A stretch of 64,000 bases of DNA from Labyrinthula sp. Ha (Eukaryota > Sar > Bigyra > Labyrinthulida > Labyrinthulaceae), in the NCBI GenBank assembly GCA_015227615.1, contig JAALGZ010000005.1, positions 1,426,001-1,490,000 on the forward strand, read 5' to 3'. Both the position numbers and the translations under genes were made by a program. The notes under the pieces were generated by a model. The model saw only the letters and a program-made list of their open reading frames with translations. It was not told where the DNA came from and did no database searches. Positions 21,701 to 33,597 of this stretch are shown here, one piece after another. The stretch's first letter is position 1. Each line of letters begins with the position of its first letter.

Positions 21701-24439
21701 ATGGGGCATAGATATTATTAATAAAACATGTCAATACAGTTAATAGGTCCTGATTACTGGGTTTTGATGAGTAGAATAATATTGGTGCATTCATTTTATC
21801 GATAAGAAAAAATCTCATTATTTTCTGATTCTCCAGAGAAAAGGTGGAGTTGTATCTGTGCTACATCTGGTAGAAACCCTCTCCAAAAGCTATTGGTACA
21901 ACTTCTTATTGAAGTGGGTATGAATATTCGAGAGAAATAATTGTATTTGGATGTTGATTTTAGGTCTTTGTCTTGTCATCTATTTTGCAAAATATATACT
22001 GTATAACTGGAGCGATCTTTTTAAACCAGAATTATAGGTACTCGGTATACTTACTGAAACTTTTCAAGGTATGCCAAACCTTACCTCTTCAACATCTTAA
22101 TGAAGAACTAGCCATTATTTCTTTCCATTTAGCTTTTTTGTATTGAACTATAATTTTGATGTTTCTTGGGTACCCTTTTCAAATTTCTATTGATAAAACT
22201 ATGATCAATAAGACAAACCACCGAGAAAATGAGGTTGAATTATCACAAAATATATTTCACACAAAATATGAGGAGTCCTATATACAGTTCCGATTGTAAT
22301 CCAATACCGTTGGTATATATTACTTGGAAATTTATTCATATGAGGATGGGTAAATATGTTTGTACAGCAATGACGTATAATGTCCCTGCACCAAGGAGTT
22401 TGGTATAAGCTAACAGTTTCCAAATCAGAAGTCTTATAAATCTATTGGCAGGCATAATTGATATTTCTCAAAGAGAATACACGAATCCGTTTTAAAATCA
22501 GAACGTCGTGATCTGTGTTCCTTTACTCTGAATTATGAATTACTTCACAGTTTAGTTCATCTAATTCATTTTGTTATTCATCAGATTTTACTACAACCAT
22601 GTGACTTTAGACTTTTGAAAGCAAGTTACATATTTACAATGTTAAGAATTCAGAATTTACAAAGTATACAATATAGTTGCACATGCTAAGGATATTTATT
22701 CCATCTTAGTTTAGAAAAAAGGATAGACAATAACTCTAATAGTAGCTGAGCTATCGTTACACAAAACTATTTTTTGCTAATATTTAAAGTTTTTTGGATT
22801 TTTATGTCTTGAAAAGTCTGGTGCTACCGTGGTTTGGCCTATTTGTGGGGGGGGTTAAAGTAGAAAACCCTTTAAAATAATTTTCGATAGTGTTATGAAT
22901 GATGAAATTAATTACACAACATATTTTTGAATAACTATAGCCTAAGATTCTCGTGTTGGGTATCACGGCAATAGCTCGTGTACCACATAGCACGTCTCTG
23001 AGAAAATTTTCTCTTCTGTCTCCTCTTCTACAGAGTTTTATATTTAATATTTAATATATAGAGTTGCATCAGCTTTTATCCTGAGTTAATGAAATCATTT
23101 TATCGTAAACCTTTTTTCTTTTCATCAAAATTGAACTGTATTCTTTTGCATTTCGGTATACTTGAGCATATATTGTGCACTGGATTTTCTAGTTGAAAAT
23201 ACAAATGGGCAAGCCTACGGGCAGCACATTATTATCATAAAGGTACTCTATTTGTGAGAACCGTGTATTTAGTGTATGGCACAATAATTTAAAAACTTTT
23301 CCATTAACCCTACCTTATCATTCAAAATTCGTTGAAGGTCGCACTAAAGGGGTTTTGCATTTGTGACACATTTGGGTTAAGTTTCAAGTAGAATTATTAC
23401 TTTAATCAGTTTGCTGAATTATTTTTGATCAGATATTTCATTTTCTGTAACCTAAGTATGTTTAGCATACTTCCAAAAACCTTGTTGCTACAAAAAGTTC
23501 CCGTACAGAGCAGAAAGCTTAGAAATCACTGGTAAAATGGTTTGTTTCCTCCTCTAGTACAAAAATAGTCAACTGGTTTAGATAGATAAGGTATTATATT
23601 TGTTTCCTTCTATTTAAAGTTTTAATATGAAAAGCTAAGCAATACAATATTTCACATACAAAGGTTTAGGAGTAACATATCGGAAGCCAAATATCATATT
23701 GTCAGACCATCCTCCGAAACATCATCCATACACAAAATTCTTAATATTCACCAAATTTTGCATTGAACTCGATTTTATTCCTTACTGCATATTATAAAAT
23801 ACTATATTCTTTACTTTCGCTATAATAATTCACTGTCAGATCCCAAAATAAGAAGTGTTCCCGAAGAGAGTATTAAGTAGACTAAGAAAACCTTAGGTTA
23901 AGTTCCCCATAGTTCTATGCTTTAAAAATAAGACTTAAATTTAATTTTTAACTTAATAATTATTTTGGAGCAGTTTTTAGCCGTATTATCTTCAAGCATA
24001 TCTTCCAGGGTGGCATGATCACTGAGTTCTAATACTGCCGCCCATGGTTTAACATCTGTATCTTATAGACGTGCGATGATAAAACATTAACACATACGCA
24101 GATTAAACATTAAATTTAATTTTCTCACCATTTTCTTGCAAATAATATTTTTTTTGTATATTCCTGGTAACCTAATTAACCTTGTCGCTACTCTTAAGGA
24201 ACTAGCTACCCATGCCATGGAAAGAAGCTGCAGTAAACAACATTAATGATAAATGGAAGAAAATACACTAAAAAATGATAGACTTTAAGAGCAAGATGCA
24301 AAATCTTTGCTTTTAACATTATTTTCCAGATTTTTTTTTTACTTTTAACTAGATTTACTACGAGAATCATGTTCAATTGAATCACTAGGTCTCATTTCCA
24401 TAATACCACGTCATTAGGTTTGCCCAAAATTAATGTCAA
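18765..24439. other. Intergenic DNA, no gene seen
   Basis: About 5.7 kb of AT-rich DNA. All open frames here are short, lack family resemblance, and contain long A/T runs. A run of eight G occurs near 22847-22854. Possible regulatory sequences for SEC12 were not recognised. Confidence 0.5.
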
Positions 24440-27338
24440 ATGGTGTTCAAATACAATAAGGTGAAAATCCCACTATTTGACTTGAAATGCTACCCAACCG
24501 CAGCAAATACAGGTGTTTTCCCAAGTGGATCAGTGCTAGTATTGTTTTTATTTATTATTTACTTCTAGGCTGTTGGTGGTGGTGGAAAAGCTTCCACAGG
24601 TGTGAAAAATGGAATATGTGTTCTCAACCCAAAAGAAAACAAGGATTTAGAACTAATACATGTTTTTGAAACACCAGATGGTGTTCCAGAAGATATTGAC
24701 ATATCTAGCTGTGGAAAATTTGTGTGCTGTACATTGAATGGAGTTATTCAGATTTATCTTTTACGAAAAATGGATTCTTCTCTAGCTTACACGTACGAGA
24801 ACAACACCGAGTTCATCTTTGATTCTTTTTCACAGAAGAATGTAGCTCCAGTAGTTCCATGCCTACAACTCGTTTGCAATATTTCAATCTCTAATCAAAG
24901 TCAAGTTCAACTTTCACAACCAAAATTCTTAAACCCCTTAACTCAAAACAAGAAAAATGAAAGTCCTGGAATCCAACCTCAACACTTACGAGCAGACAGT
25001 TCTTGCCTTCAAATTGTGACTGGTGCAGAAAACGGAACTATTCGTTTCTGGAGAATATTGGATCCTGTTTCCATTGAGGCATCTGACTTGCATCTTTTGT
25101 CAGTTGTATCTGCACATAGTAAACGGATAACTAAAGTTGTTCCTGGGAATATGAAAAATGAAGTTGTTGCAACCATTTCAGAGGATAAAACTTGCAGAAT
25201 ATGGGATGTTGCTGATTTGAAGAAGCCGAAACTTATGTTGATATTACCTGAAAATATAGAAAAGTCTTTGGTAATTCGAACAGTAACAATACTAAGGAAC
25301 TCACTTATTGCAGTGTATATTCCAAAGCGAAAAGGTGACTCTGTCATTCTTCATCTTACGAGAACAAGCTCTTCAGATATTTTTCAACCATCCAATCGAG
25401 TTCGTAGTTTGCTTTGTATTATTATTTGTAGGATTACCAAGAAAACGTATAACTTGTGCTTCAAAGAAATCCCGTGATAATTTACTTTTTCTTGGAAGTG
25501 CTGATGGAGAAGTAGTTGTTATCGATTTGTTAAGTTTTTCCATATTAAAGACGTACAAGAAGGTTCATGCTCTGCCTATTACTTCGATTGACAGCTGCAT
25601 GCATGCCCAACAAGAGTGGATCTTCTGTGCTTCCTGTGATACCTGGGCATCCTACGCGCAAGTACCACGAAGACAAGGTTTTTTCTCACCTCGAAAACTG
25701 GTGTTCAACTCCTTCACTTCATTTCTACTATTCTTTTTGGTTGGATACTTAGGATCCTTGTATTCTGTGGAACATATGCTAAAAAGTATTGGTTTAGATT
25801 TGAATAAGGAAACTATAAAGCAGAAGGTCGCCGATGAGTTTGATTTTGATTCTGGTTTTGATGAAGAAAGTTATGCTCGCGAAGATGAAAACTTTTCTGC
25901 CTTTGAGTCTGAGTTCGAGTGTGAAGATGAGCATGTTCACGAAGCTATGCAACAAGAAAAAGAATACGAGAGAGAAAAGACCACGCCTTTGAAAGAATTT
26001 ATTGATGATGAAGAGGAAGAAGACTACAATTTGGAGACTGAGGTTGGTAGCGTTGAAACTGAGCCACTAGATGAACTTATTGAGTTACACGAACCTCCAA
26101 CTCTGAATGATGTTGATATAATTGCTGAGGAGAGAATACACCCAAACATTGAGCTTGAGAAGGATTACCCGATTGGAGTTGATGAAGTTATAGACAAGGA
26201 ATCAATATTGTCTACTTTTGGGGCTGCTGAAACTGAAGCTGCTACGCTAGGAATGAGTGCAGAAGAAAAAGAAGTCAGTGATGAGTCTGATTCTTTTAAG
26301 AAGTTAAATATTCAAGAGACTTTGGAGCTCGTGACAGATAAAACTACAATTGATGCTGCTCCAGATGAACTGCAAGAAGAGCGAGAGTTTGAAGAAGCGT
26401 CTGATTTTTTGAATGAGAAAAATATTGAAAATATTTTGGTTGATGAGACGGAGAACAGTGTAGTGGACGCTGGTCAGGAGGAGCAAGACGATGTCTCTGC
26501 TAAGATAACAGAAACCGGAGAAGGTGAAGGTGGCTGTGTTGAACAAACTTCGACTCTGAGTACTGTCGAGAAGCTGCAAATTATCGACAACGAAGAAGGA
26601 GACTTGTCTGTGGCAGTAGAAACGGATGGAAAGGTTGAAATAGTTTCTTTAATCGAAGATTCTGATACAGAAAATCTTGATAATGTTTTCTCATTGTTAG
26701 AGGAAGCGAGTATCACCGAATCTGCAAAACGTTCAAGGGAGATAAAAACCAATGACTCTGAAACCATTGAGGGTTCCACCGAAACCGAGCCTAGAGGTGT
26801 TGCGGTTGATGCACGAGGTAATGTGTTGAAAGAAGTATTGAATGAAATTGCTGATTTTGCTCCTTTTGAAGACAATGCTGAAGAGGAAATAACCTTAGAG
26901 AATGAAGAAATAAACTTGATCGAAAAGTTGGATCAGTATGAGGCCAGCGCTTTAGTGGACATTTTGGAAGAAAAGGCTACTGATCGCGATGAAGAACAAC
27001 TTGATTTACCAGGGGAAGTAGTGTTGGACTCGATTTTGATTAACAAAAAAACTGATTCAGACTTGATTTTGAGGGACCAGGAAGCAGATGACAGTTTCCT
27101 TGATGCCGTAGAAGAAAAGCAAGCTGGCAGGGAGGAGAGAGAAGAGATTGTTTCCCACTTGCATGACACAGTGGCTGAAGCTAATTTGGATCAAGAAGTA
27201 GCAGAATTAAAAAACAATGCAAACGATGATATTGTGTTGTCGAAAGAAGAAATAGAGCTTTGGACTGTTATCAAGGATGCCCAACTTTCTGAAGAAGATA
27301 CTGATGACGTTTCCGTTTCCATGAATTCAGAGCTATAG
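24440..27338 (+). CDS. SEC12: SEC12/PREB-like COPII guanine-nucleotide exchange factor, three exons
   Basis: Likely the ER-membrane activator of the GTPase Sar1, which starts COPII coat assembly. Exons 24440-24538, 24569-25403 and 25432-27338, with 30 and 28 nt introns, give 946 residues. The N-terminal 400 residues form a WD40 propeller (VTGAENGTIRFWRI, TISEDKTCRIWDV, LGSADGEVVVIDL). It includes the family's glycine-rich K loop, AVGGGGKASTG (34-44), which in Sec12 binds potassium and contacts Sar1; this loop is rebuilt exactly across intron 1. A single transmembrane segment lies near residues 405-425 (FLLFFLVGYLG). The remaining 520 or so residues, predicted to be luminal, are extremely rich in Glu and Asp and low in complexity, much longer than in yeast Sec12. 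The protein ends NSEL, not a standard ER-retrieval signal. The start is ATG 24440; the ATG at 24433 is in another frame that stops after eight codons. Confidence 0.85.
24539..24568 (+). other. SEC12 intron 1, 30 nt
   Basis: Begins GTATTG and ends TTCTAG. Phase 0, with an in-frame TAG as its last codon if retained. Very T-rich, with no CTAAC-type branch point. Confidence 0.9.
25404..25431 (+). other. SEC12 intron 2, 28 nt
   Basis: Begins GTAGTT and ends TTGTAG. It splits an Arg codon (C joined to GA) and reconnects two frames of the propeller. Confidence 0.9.
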
Positions 27339-27448
27339 GATAGATTTAATATTCATCGACCTTAAACCAGACTAAACTTCGAAGGACAAAATCAATATCT
27401 ATTTTGTAACAGGAACTTAGATTATGCAGCAGTTAGTTTGATAGAGGG

Positions 27449-27826
27449 CTAATAAATCTTTCGTTGTTTCTTTTGCCTCATGGCCTCCAATGCAGCTGTT
27501 ATATCTGTCGGTAACAGTGGCCTAGCTCTATCTTCTGGGGTTTGTATTTTCCTTGCAGTCTCCACGATTTCAGCTATGTAGAGTTTTGTAACACCACCAA
27601 GAGCGACACAAAATTCATCTAACTTTTCCTTCTTAAACTTTGATATTGGGATATGTGTTGTGTCTTTCACAAGTTCCTTTATTTTTCGCCGCTTAAAGTG
27701 AGACCTTCTCGCATATTGGTATTGCTGCAAAGATGGGCCTAAAACTAATTTGAAGAAGGGCATACCATTTAATGTGGAAAGAAAATCCAGTTTCTTCTTA
27801 TCTTCGGGGGAGGCTGTTGTGGGCAT
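27449..27826 (-). CDS. TAF11: TFIID subunit TAF11-like histone-fold protein
   Basis: A 125-residue protein made almost entirely of the TAF11 (TAFII28) histone fold. That fold pairs with TAF13 inside the general transcription factor TFIID. Residues about 40-115 show the family pattern: FKRRKIKELV (helix 1), then VALGGVTKLYIAEIVETAR (helix 2, with the conserved G-x-x-K-x-x-x-x-E-x-V-E), then RPLLPTDITAALEAM (last loop and helix). The frame stays open upstream to 27922, but only with non-ATG codons, so I chose the first ATG, at 27826. An upstream exon joined by a mini-intron is possible. It converges with SEC12, leaving 110 bp between stop codons. Other TAF11 proteins usually have a longer, poorly conserved N-terminus. 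Confidence 0.85.
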   Translation of the reverse strand: MPTTASPEDKKKLDFLSTLNGMPFFKLVLGPSLQQYQYARRSHFKRRKIKELVKDTTHIPISKFKKEKLDEFCVALGGVTKLYIAEIVETARKIQTPEDRARPLLPTDITAALEAMRQKKQRKIY

Positions 27827-30800
27827 TTTATTCTTGAACGTGGTAATTTCATATTGAGTATACCAAACTGTTAAGAGAATTGACTCTACTTCTGCTGAGA
27901 AGCGAGAGCTAGAATTAAGCAATAGTAGTCTTGAATATGAGAATACTTCAAGTTAGAAATTTAATAAAATAGAATACTTAAGCATCTAACTTATCATCAT
28001 TAAGACATCTGGATATAGCTCGTTCCTCTCGTCACGTAAGTACCAACATGGCCATTTTCGGTTCTGATTAGGTAGAAGTAATAATGCAAAAGTTCAACCC
28101 AACTAACAAAAAGTGTAAACTTAATCTTTTAGATTTAACTTCCCAGTGATTCACTGTAGAAAAGTATTGATTTTCGTGGATATCTACTATTTGCTGCTCC
28201 ATGGCTTTACTAGGTGTTCTAGCTTAGAACAATGTAGATCTTATGAAATCAGTTCGAAAAGATAGATATTCAATACATAAAACAAAAATTATGTATTAAA
28301 AAGAAGTAAAACTTCAAATAAAATTTGAAAGAAATGTTCTAGGAGAGACTTTGGTCATATCATATCTTAATTCTGTGATTAACAAAGAGGCGTATTTATT
28401 TTAAAAATGTTTTCTGCCTTGAAGTGAACACTAAATTGAATATTTTAACTTATAATAGTTTTCTAACAAAATATACGTGTTGAATTTCTTGAGCTATAAT
28501 ATAGTAACTATATTCGGGTCCTAGACTATTACATGGAGCTTGTTCAAAACTGGTAAAGCGAGTCAAAAGTATTATTGTCGAAGGAACTGAAGTAAGAAAC
28601 AACAGTGGAGAAGCGTATATAAACTAAAATTTAAGGCTTCTTTAGTACTCGTTATTCAGTTTATATATTTGATCTCATTAATAAGGTGGAATGTCCTTCT
28701 TTTCTTTTTATTATATCAATCTACTCTCGGTTGCACTTCAGTATTGTTTTTGGACTGAATTTGTTTTGCTGTGAATGTGTTTGTAGGCTGTTTGCTAAGA
28801 ACTCTAAGTCGCAAATAAAATTTGTCCAAAAAAATATGTTTTAACAGCAGGATAACTATACTGGCCATTACATAAAGCTATTGCCAAACATTATAGAAAA
28901 TAATTAGTGCATTTGAAGCATTCAAAACCTAAGTTCATGAATCAAGGAAAGAGACAAAATATAGTATCTCGTACTGAAGTTTTATGCAACAAAACATTTA
29001 GAAACATCTTGTTAATTGCTACAAAAATAAGAAAAAAATATTTCCGTGCAATACAGCAGGAAGTTTTTGCAGCCAAAGTGAACACCATTCAAAGGGGATG
29101 AATAAGAAATTATCCGGACGCAAATAATATGAATCTAGTTCTCTTGACGTAAACATCTTTAATTTTAGTCTAATATCCAGAGTGTGTTCTTCTTGAACTA
29201 GATATATTTGTGGAGTCCTACCTTAAATCGGTTAGTAGCCTAAGAGACTGAAAAAAAACCTAGTTAATAATAATAAAGGGAAGAAGCCAGCATCCTTGGG
29301 TTCTCTGAACAGTGGTAGTATATTGCATACCTATAGCGCCGTTACAAATATCTTTCATGAAGTTATACTTTCTTTTACCTTTTTAGTATTTTTGCCAGGT
29401 ATTTCTTAAACTACACAGTATTCATTAACTGATATTCATAAAATTTGTAGCAATTTCCTTTGCTAGAAGGATGCAGACTGCGAGGAAAGTCAAGGACAAA
29501 AACTAATGTCATCATTTATATTCCTAAGATAGATCAAACTGTGTAGTAAATTGGAGACCAAAATATTACAGTTGACGATGTCATATTTGATATCTTCTAA
29601 GTGCACAGTAATGGATGTCAAGAACTTGGAAACACTTACTTTCACATTAAGATAGCCTTCTGAGGTATGGCAAAGAATGGAAATTGCCTCGCAACAATAG
29701 TTTCAATACCCTAGGAAATTGGGTGAATATATAGCTTATTTTATGAAAGCTCAAATAACTTACTTAGCGGCAAAAAGCAACCATGTCCGAGCATCAACAA
29801 ATATATCTTGCGACTTGCAACCTCTTTTTGTTAACATTACAAGCAAGTAACTAGAACATCTCAAACAACTTTATTTAACCACGTGCCTCAGATTTCTAAT
29901 TGAGCTTTGTCGTCAAAATCTATGGCCGGTCTAAGTTTAGAAAATGTTCCATGAGTTCAAATGCAGTATACGAGTGTACTGTTGTGACAAACTTAGATCC
30001 TGTAGCAAAAATGAAGAGCATTAGCCATTGTCCTGCAGTAACTGTCAGCAATTGTTGTATTTAATCCTTAAGGACTCTAACTTGACAGCTAATTTGAAAA
30101 AAGAAACACTTAAGTGCACGAAAACCCTTGGATTGAATCTCTTTCTTCTGACACCTAAAGCTATGTATACGGTTACCTTTCTCGGGAGCACTTTTTTTCC
30201 TTAGCCTGCCTTTTTCTCTTAATTAAGCACTAAGTGCAATGTACCTTTTTCCATTCCTGAGTTAGCTTATATTTTTCCCCATCTCTCACCTATTACTTTA
30301 TGAAGCCCATTAGATATCTGTTGTTCTCATGATTCTGCAATACCTGAAATGTCATACTGTGCTCTGGTGATGTCTTTAAAACACCATCTTCAAGTCGCAT
30401 TCTTGTACCATACTAGTATCAGAGTGCACCACTACTACTTCCCAATCTGGATCAATACTTTCCAATTGGATCTTTTCACCGTAGGAAATTGAGCCTGACG
30501 GAAACCAATATCTCCCACCAAAAGGAAGAATGAGAATACCCTATCGTAACCAGGTTTCCATCAATTAGATTCTCTCCTTCGAGAAATCTTTTTGTGACTA
30601 AGCTAAGAGAAAATTTCACACTACGCATTGAAGATTTGTTCGCAGTGAGGTGCTATATCATTCTCTCCAGTTACTTAATTTTAACATTGAACCCATATCT
30701 TCTTTTCAAGGATCTAGATATAGCTATAGCTAAAGGAATCAACAATCCATGGCAAGACAGTACCCTGTCTCTTTTCAATAATTAAATCAAGTGCTCGTGA

Positions 30801-30942
30801 ATCTTACACTGGCCAATCTACCCAAGAACCAGAAGTTGAGGAAGGAGCTAAAAAAATAAAGCCCTTGTCAAATTTCATAAGAAACTCAGAACAGAAAGTA
30901 CTAACCTGGAAATTAAAGCGAAACTGAGGTACTATTCAATAA
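27827..30942. other. Intergenic DNA, no gene seen
   Basis: About 3.1 kb. Possible promoter of TAF11 on the left side; no clear motifs. The short frames at 28907 and 30594 look like chance. Confidence 0.5.
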
Positions 30943-33597
30943 CTATAGCGATGATTTAACTACTGGTTCTGCTCCTACTGCGGTAGAGTCTTGGCTTCCT
31001 ACAAGTTTCTTCTTTGTCTTGTACAGCATTCCCACTAGGAACGCTGCAACAGCCAAAAGCACAGCAACTGCAGCGTAAAGCACAGTTTCCTCAGTATCGT
31101 CATCATCTTCGGCAGACTCCGTTAAGGATGCTGCCGCACTAGAAACAATTACGTCATTCAACATTCCCTTCAAAACTGTAGTCTCACAAGTCTCTTCTCC
31201 AAGATCAAAGTTCTCTTCGCACAACTGTGGGAAGCTAATGGCAAATGAGTTATTCATCGCTTCGAAGTACTCCATAAACCGTGCAGTGTTTTCTGGGTAA
31301 AAACCGTCTTCATCCTGAATAACCCAATCAGTAATAAACCACAAGTAACTATTCCCAAAGGCCGGTGGTTTAAAGCTTGGAGATCCTCCGTACATTTTAA
31401 ATTTATCCAAGAGACCCATATCAGTTTTAGAGTTCAAACTAAGACCTTGAAAAGCTCTGTTGTTAGTCAGTTGATCAGCACTTACGAGGTATGTGTCTTT
31501 TCCAAATCCAGTAGTACCGTAAATCATGCTTTGATCTGGGTTCATGTCGTTGACCATATCATGCACATTATTTAAGTAGGTCTTCAGTTTATTATCTTCT
31601 AATAAATCATAGGTACCTCCTCCGATTCCATTTGTTATTTCAAACAACAAATTAGTAACATCCATTGTCTGAGCAGTAATCGTCTCCCAAAACTCCATTG
31701 CTTGATCTACGTAAAACAGCGGATTCACCCGTGGTAAAGACAAATCTAGCGTCCAGGCAAGAATACAGTACACATCCAACTCCCCACACTTTGCTATGAA
31801 CCTGTTGACTTCATTAAGGTCTACATTACCATCAACAGATGCAACATCGAGCTTCAATCTTAACACAGTAGCGCCATAATCTTCAACCAGTGTTTCCATC
31901 TGGGAGTCAGACAAACAATAACTACTGATTCCTTTCAATTGAACTGGGATGTCGTTCTCATCTCTCAACTGAGGGTTCTTGTTGTCGTTGTTTTGTAATC
32001 TACCCCGAGAAGCGATTCCTGAACCTGACGTGACATCAACCTCACTGACTAAGCATTGCTTTGGTTCTTCATCGACAGGCATGCATTGACTGTATAGTTC
32101 ACTTTTCTGCACACACTCATCATTAGCATGGCAACAGCCTAATCCAGAACCACATTCTCCATAAGTTTCTCCACAAGTTGGCTCAGGATAATCCAACACT
32201 GAGGGAAATTTTCCAGTGGTAAAATATGACTTCATTATATTTCCAACACATGTAAGGTTGTCATTTGAAATATCATAGTCCACAGGAACGTGAGTTAAAT
32301 TTTCCACCTCTGAGCAAGTTCCAGGTACAAAAGATGCTCCTACTGAATCTCCATCCCAAAGATCTCTCCAATTCCAAGAAAGCTGATACTTGTCAAATAA
32401 CTCAATATAACTCTTTGTGATTTCAAAGCAGTATCCATTTGTTTGATAATCCCCCATTCCCCATGATGAAATAAACAGTGGCATTTTGCCTGCAAACTCA
32501 TTTAACCTCAGCAAGTGTCTTGGATGTGGACACATCCAAAAATTGAACTGGTACATGACATTGTACGAGATCTCATCCTCCAGAGGAAACATGTACGGCA
32601 TATGAAAGGCTTGACCCCAGAAATTTCCAGGCAAAAGAATAATGACTTCAGGGTCAATCTCTCTAATAGCAGGAATGATAACCCTTGCATACTCCTTTAC
32701 TCTCTCCCAGCCAGGAACCTCTGGCGCATATGGCGAATCACCAGTCCAATATGGCTCGTACGCAATTTCGTAAATTACGTTTGTATTATTTGCAAACTTT
32801 GTTGCTTGTTCTTGCCAGAAAGCTGTCGCATTAATTCCATCCTCGGCAATCCCTTCTTCTGTAAGGTAGTAGTATGGATCCCCACGGGCAATATTAGTGA
32901 AGAACAAGAGTACATAAATTCCTAGTTCATCAGCAATATTCACTACTTCTTCCCAAACATCAGCAAACTCTGGATTATCCTTCAACCCGCCGTCATCTAA
33001 ATATAACCCAACTCTCAACAGCTGAATCCCCCAGTGTTCTACCATATATCTGATGGCTCCTTTATCCACACATGTGGTAGGAAACCCTTGCGTGGTAACT
33101 CCTTTCAGCTGAACGAGCTCATTGTTCTCATCGTGAAGTCTCATCGTTGTAGAGTTTAGATGTAATCTTCCGTGCTCTCTAGCAAAACCAGTTGAATCAA
33201 CATCAGGAGAAACATCCCCTTGAGCAAGTACGTCTTCGCACATGTTATGCCCATAATCCTCTGCTGAATCCAAGGAGACAAGAGTTCCATTCATAGGTGT
33301 ACACTCTGAATAATCATCTGTCAGTTCTTTGCATGTCTCATCATAGTTGCAGCACACAGTAGTTCCAGAGTATCCGGTTCCACCGCACTGAGATCTGGAT
33401 GGGATACAAAAGTCAGCCGGAGTGTCACATTGATAAAAGTAGTCACGAACAAACACGCACTCTTCGCTAGGATTGCAGCAGGAGGCAGGACCAGTGAAGT
33501 TAGAGCCCCCGCATTGAGCGCCGGATATTGCACATATCTCGTTCTCCTCCTGGGCAGATACCAGATAGAAAACACTTAAAAGCACAAATGTTTTCAT
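30943..33597 (-). CDS. Membrane-anchored protein with CBM1-like modules and two degenerate GH5-like domains
   Basis: An 884-residue single-exon protein. It has a signal peptide (1-15), then two cysteine-rich modules of the fungal cellulose-binding type (CBM1; CGG...CC...C...C, residues 22-57 and 64-99). A GH5-like domain follows (about 140-460), then a third CBM1-like module (475-505), a second GH5-like domain (about 525-790), a transmembrane helix (840-858) and a basic tail (YKTKKK). The fold resemblance to cellulase family GH5 is clear in LQLKGV/LRVGLYLDDGG and IYEIAYEP. In domain 1 the acid/base Glu281 is kept, but the NEP Asn is Tyr280 and the nucleophile Glu position is Ser378 (FISSWG). 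In domain 2 the NEP Glu is Gly657 and the nucleophile position is Asp757 (FITDWV). It is therefore probably a surface carbohydrate-binding or receptor-like protein, not an enzyme. Confidence 0.85.
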   Translation of the reverse strand: MKTFVLLSVFYLVSAQEENEICAISGAQCGGSNFTGPASCCNPSEECVFVRDYFYQCDTPADFCIPSRSQCGGTGYSGTTVCCNYDETCKELTDDYSECTPMNGTLVSLDSAEDYGHNMCEDVLAQGDVSPDVDSTGFAREHGRLHLNSTTMRLHDENNELVQLKGVTTQGFPTTCVDKGAIRYMVEHWGIQLLRVGLYLDDGGLKDNPEFADVWEEVVNIADELGIYVLLFFTNIARGDPYYYLTEEGIAEDGINATAFWQEQATKFANNTNVIYEIAYEPYWTGDSPYAPEVPGWERVKEYARVIIPAIREIDPEVIILLPGNFWGQAFHMPYMFPLEDEISYNVMYQFNFWMCPHPRHLLRLNEFAGKMPLFISSWGMGDYQTNGYCFEITKSYIELFDKYQLSWNWRDLWDGDSVGASFVPGTCSEVENLTHVPVDYDISNDNLTCVGNIMKSYFTTGKFPSVLDYPEPTCGETYGECGSGLGCCHANDECVQKSELYSQCMPVDEEPKQCLVSEVDVTSGSGIASRGRLQNNDNKNPQLRDENDIPVQLKGISSYCLSDSQMETLVEDYGATVLRLKLDVASVDGNVDLNEVNRFIAKCGELDVYCILAWTLDLSLPRVNPLFYVDQAMEFWETITAQTMDVTNLLFEITNGIGGGTYDLLEDNKLKTYLNNVHDMVNDMNPDQSMIYGTTGFGKDTYLVSADQLTNNRAFQGLSLNSKTDMGLLDKFKMYGGSPSFKPPAFGNSYLWFITDWVIQDEDGFYPENTARFMEYFEAMNNSFAISFPQLCEENFDLGEETCETTVLKGMLNDVIVSSAAASLTESAEDDDDTEETVLYAAVAVLLAVAAFLVGMLYKTKKKLVGSQDSTAVGAEPVVKSSL

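Noticed and set aside
24487-24669. Small independent ORF before SEC12
   Set aside because: It reads in a different frame through intron 1 and over the start of exon 2 of SEC12; the exon model restores the family's glycine-rich loop.
25308-25431. Separate gene starting at 25308 encoding only the last WD repeat and acidic tail
   Set aside because: The 28 nt intron joins it exactly to the upstream WD40 frame.
29464-29490. GAGGAAAGTC, resembling the conserved start of RNase P RNA
   Set aside because: No other conserved RNase P RNA region follows at the right distance; a 10-base match is expected by chance.
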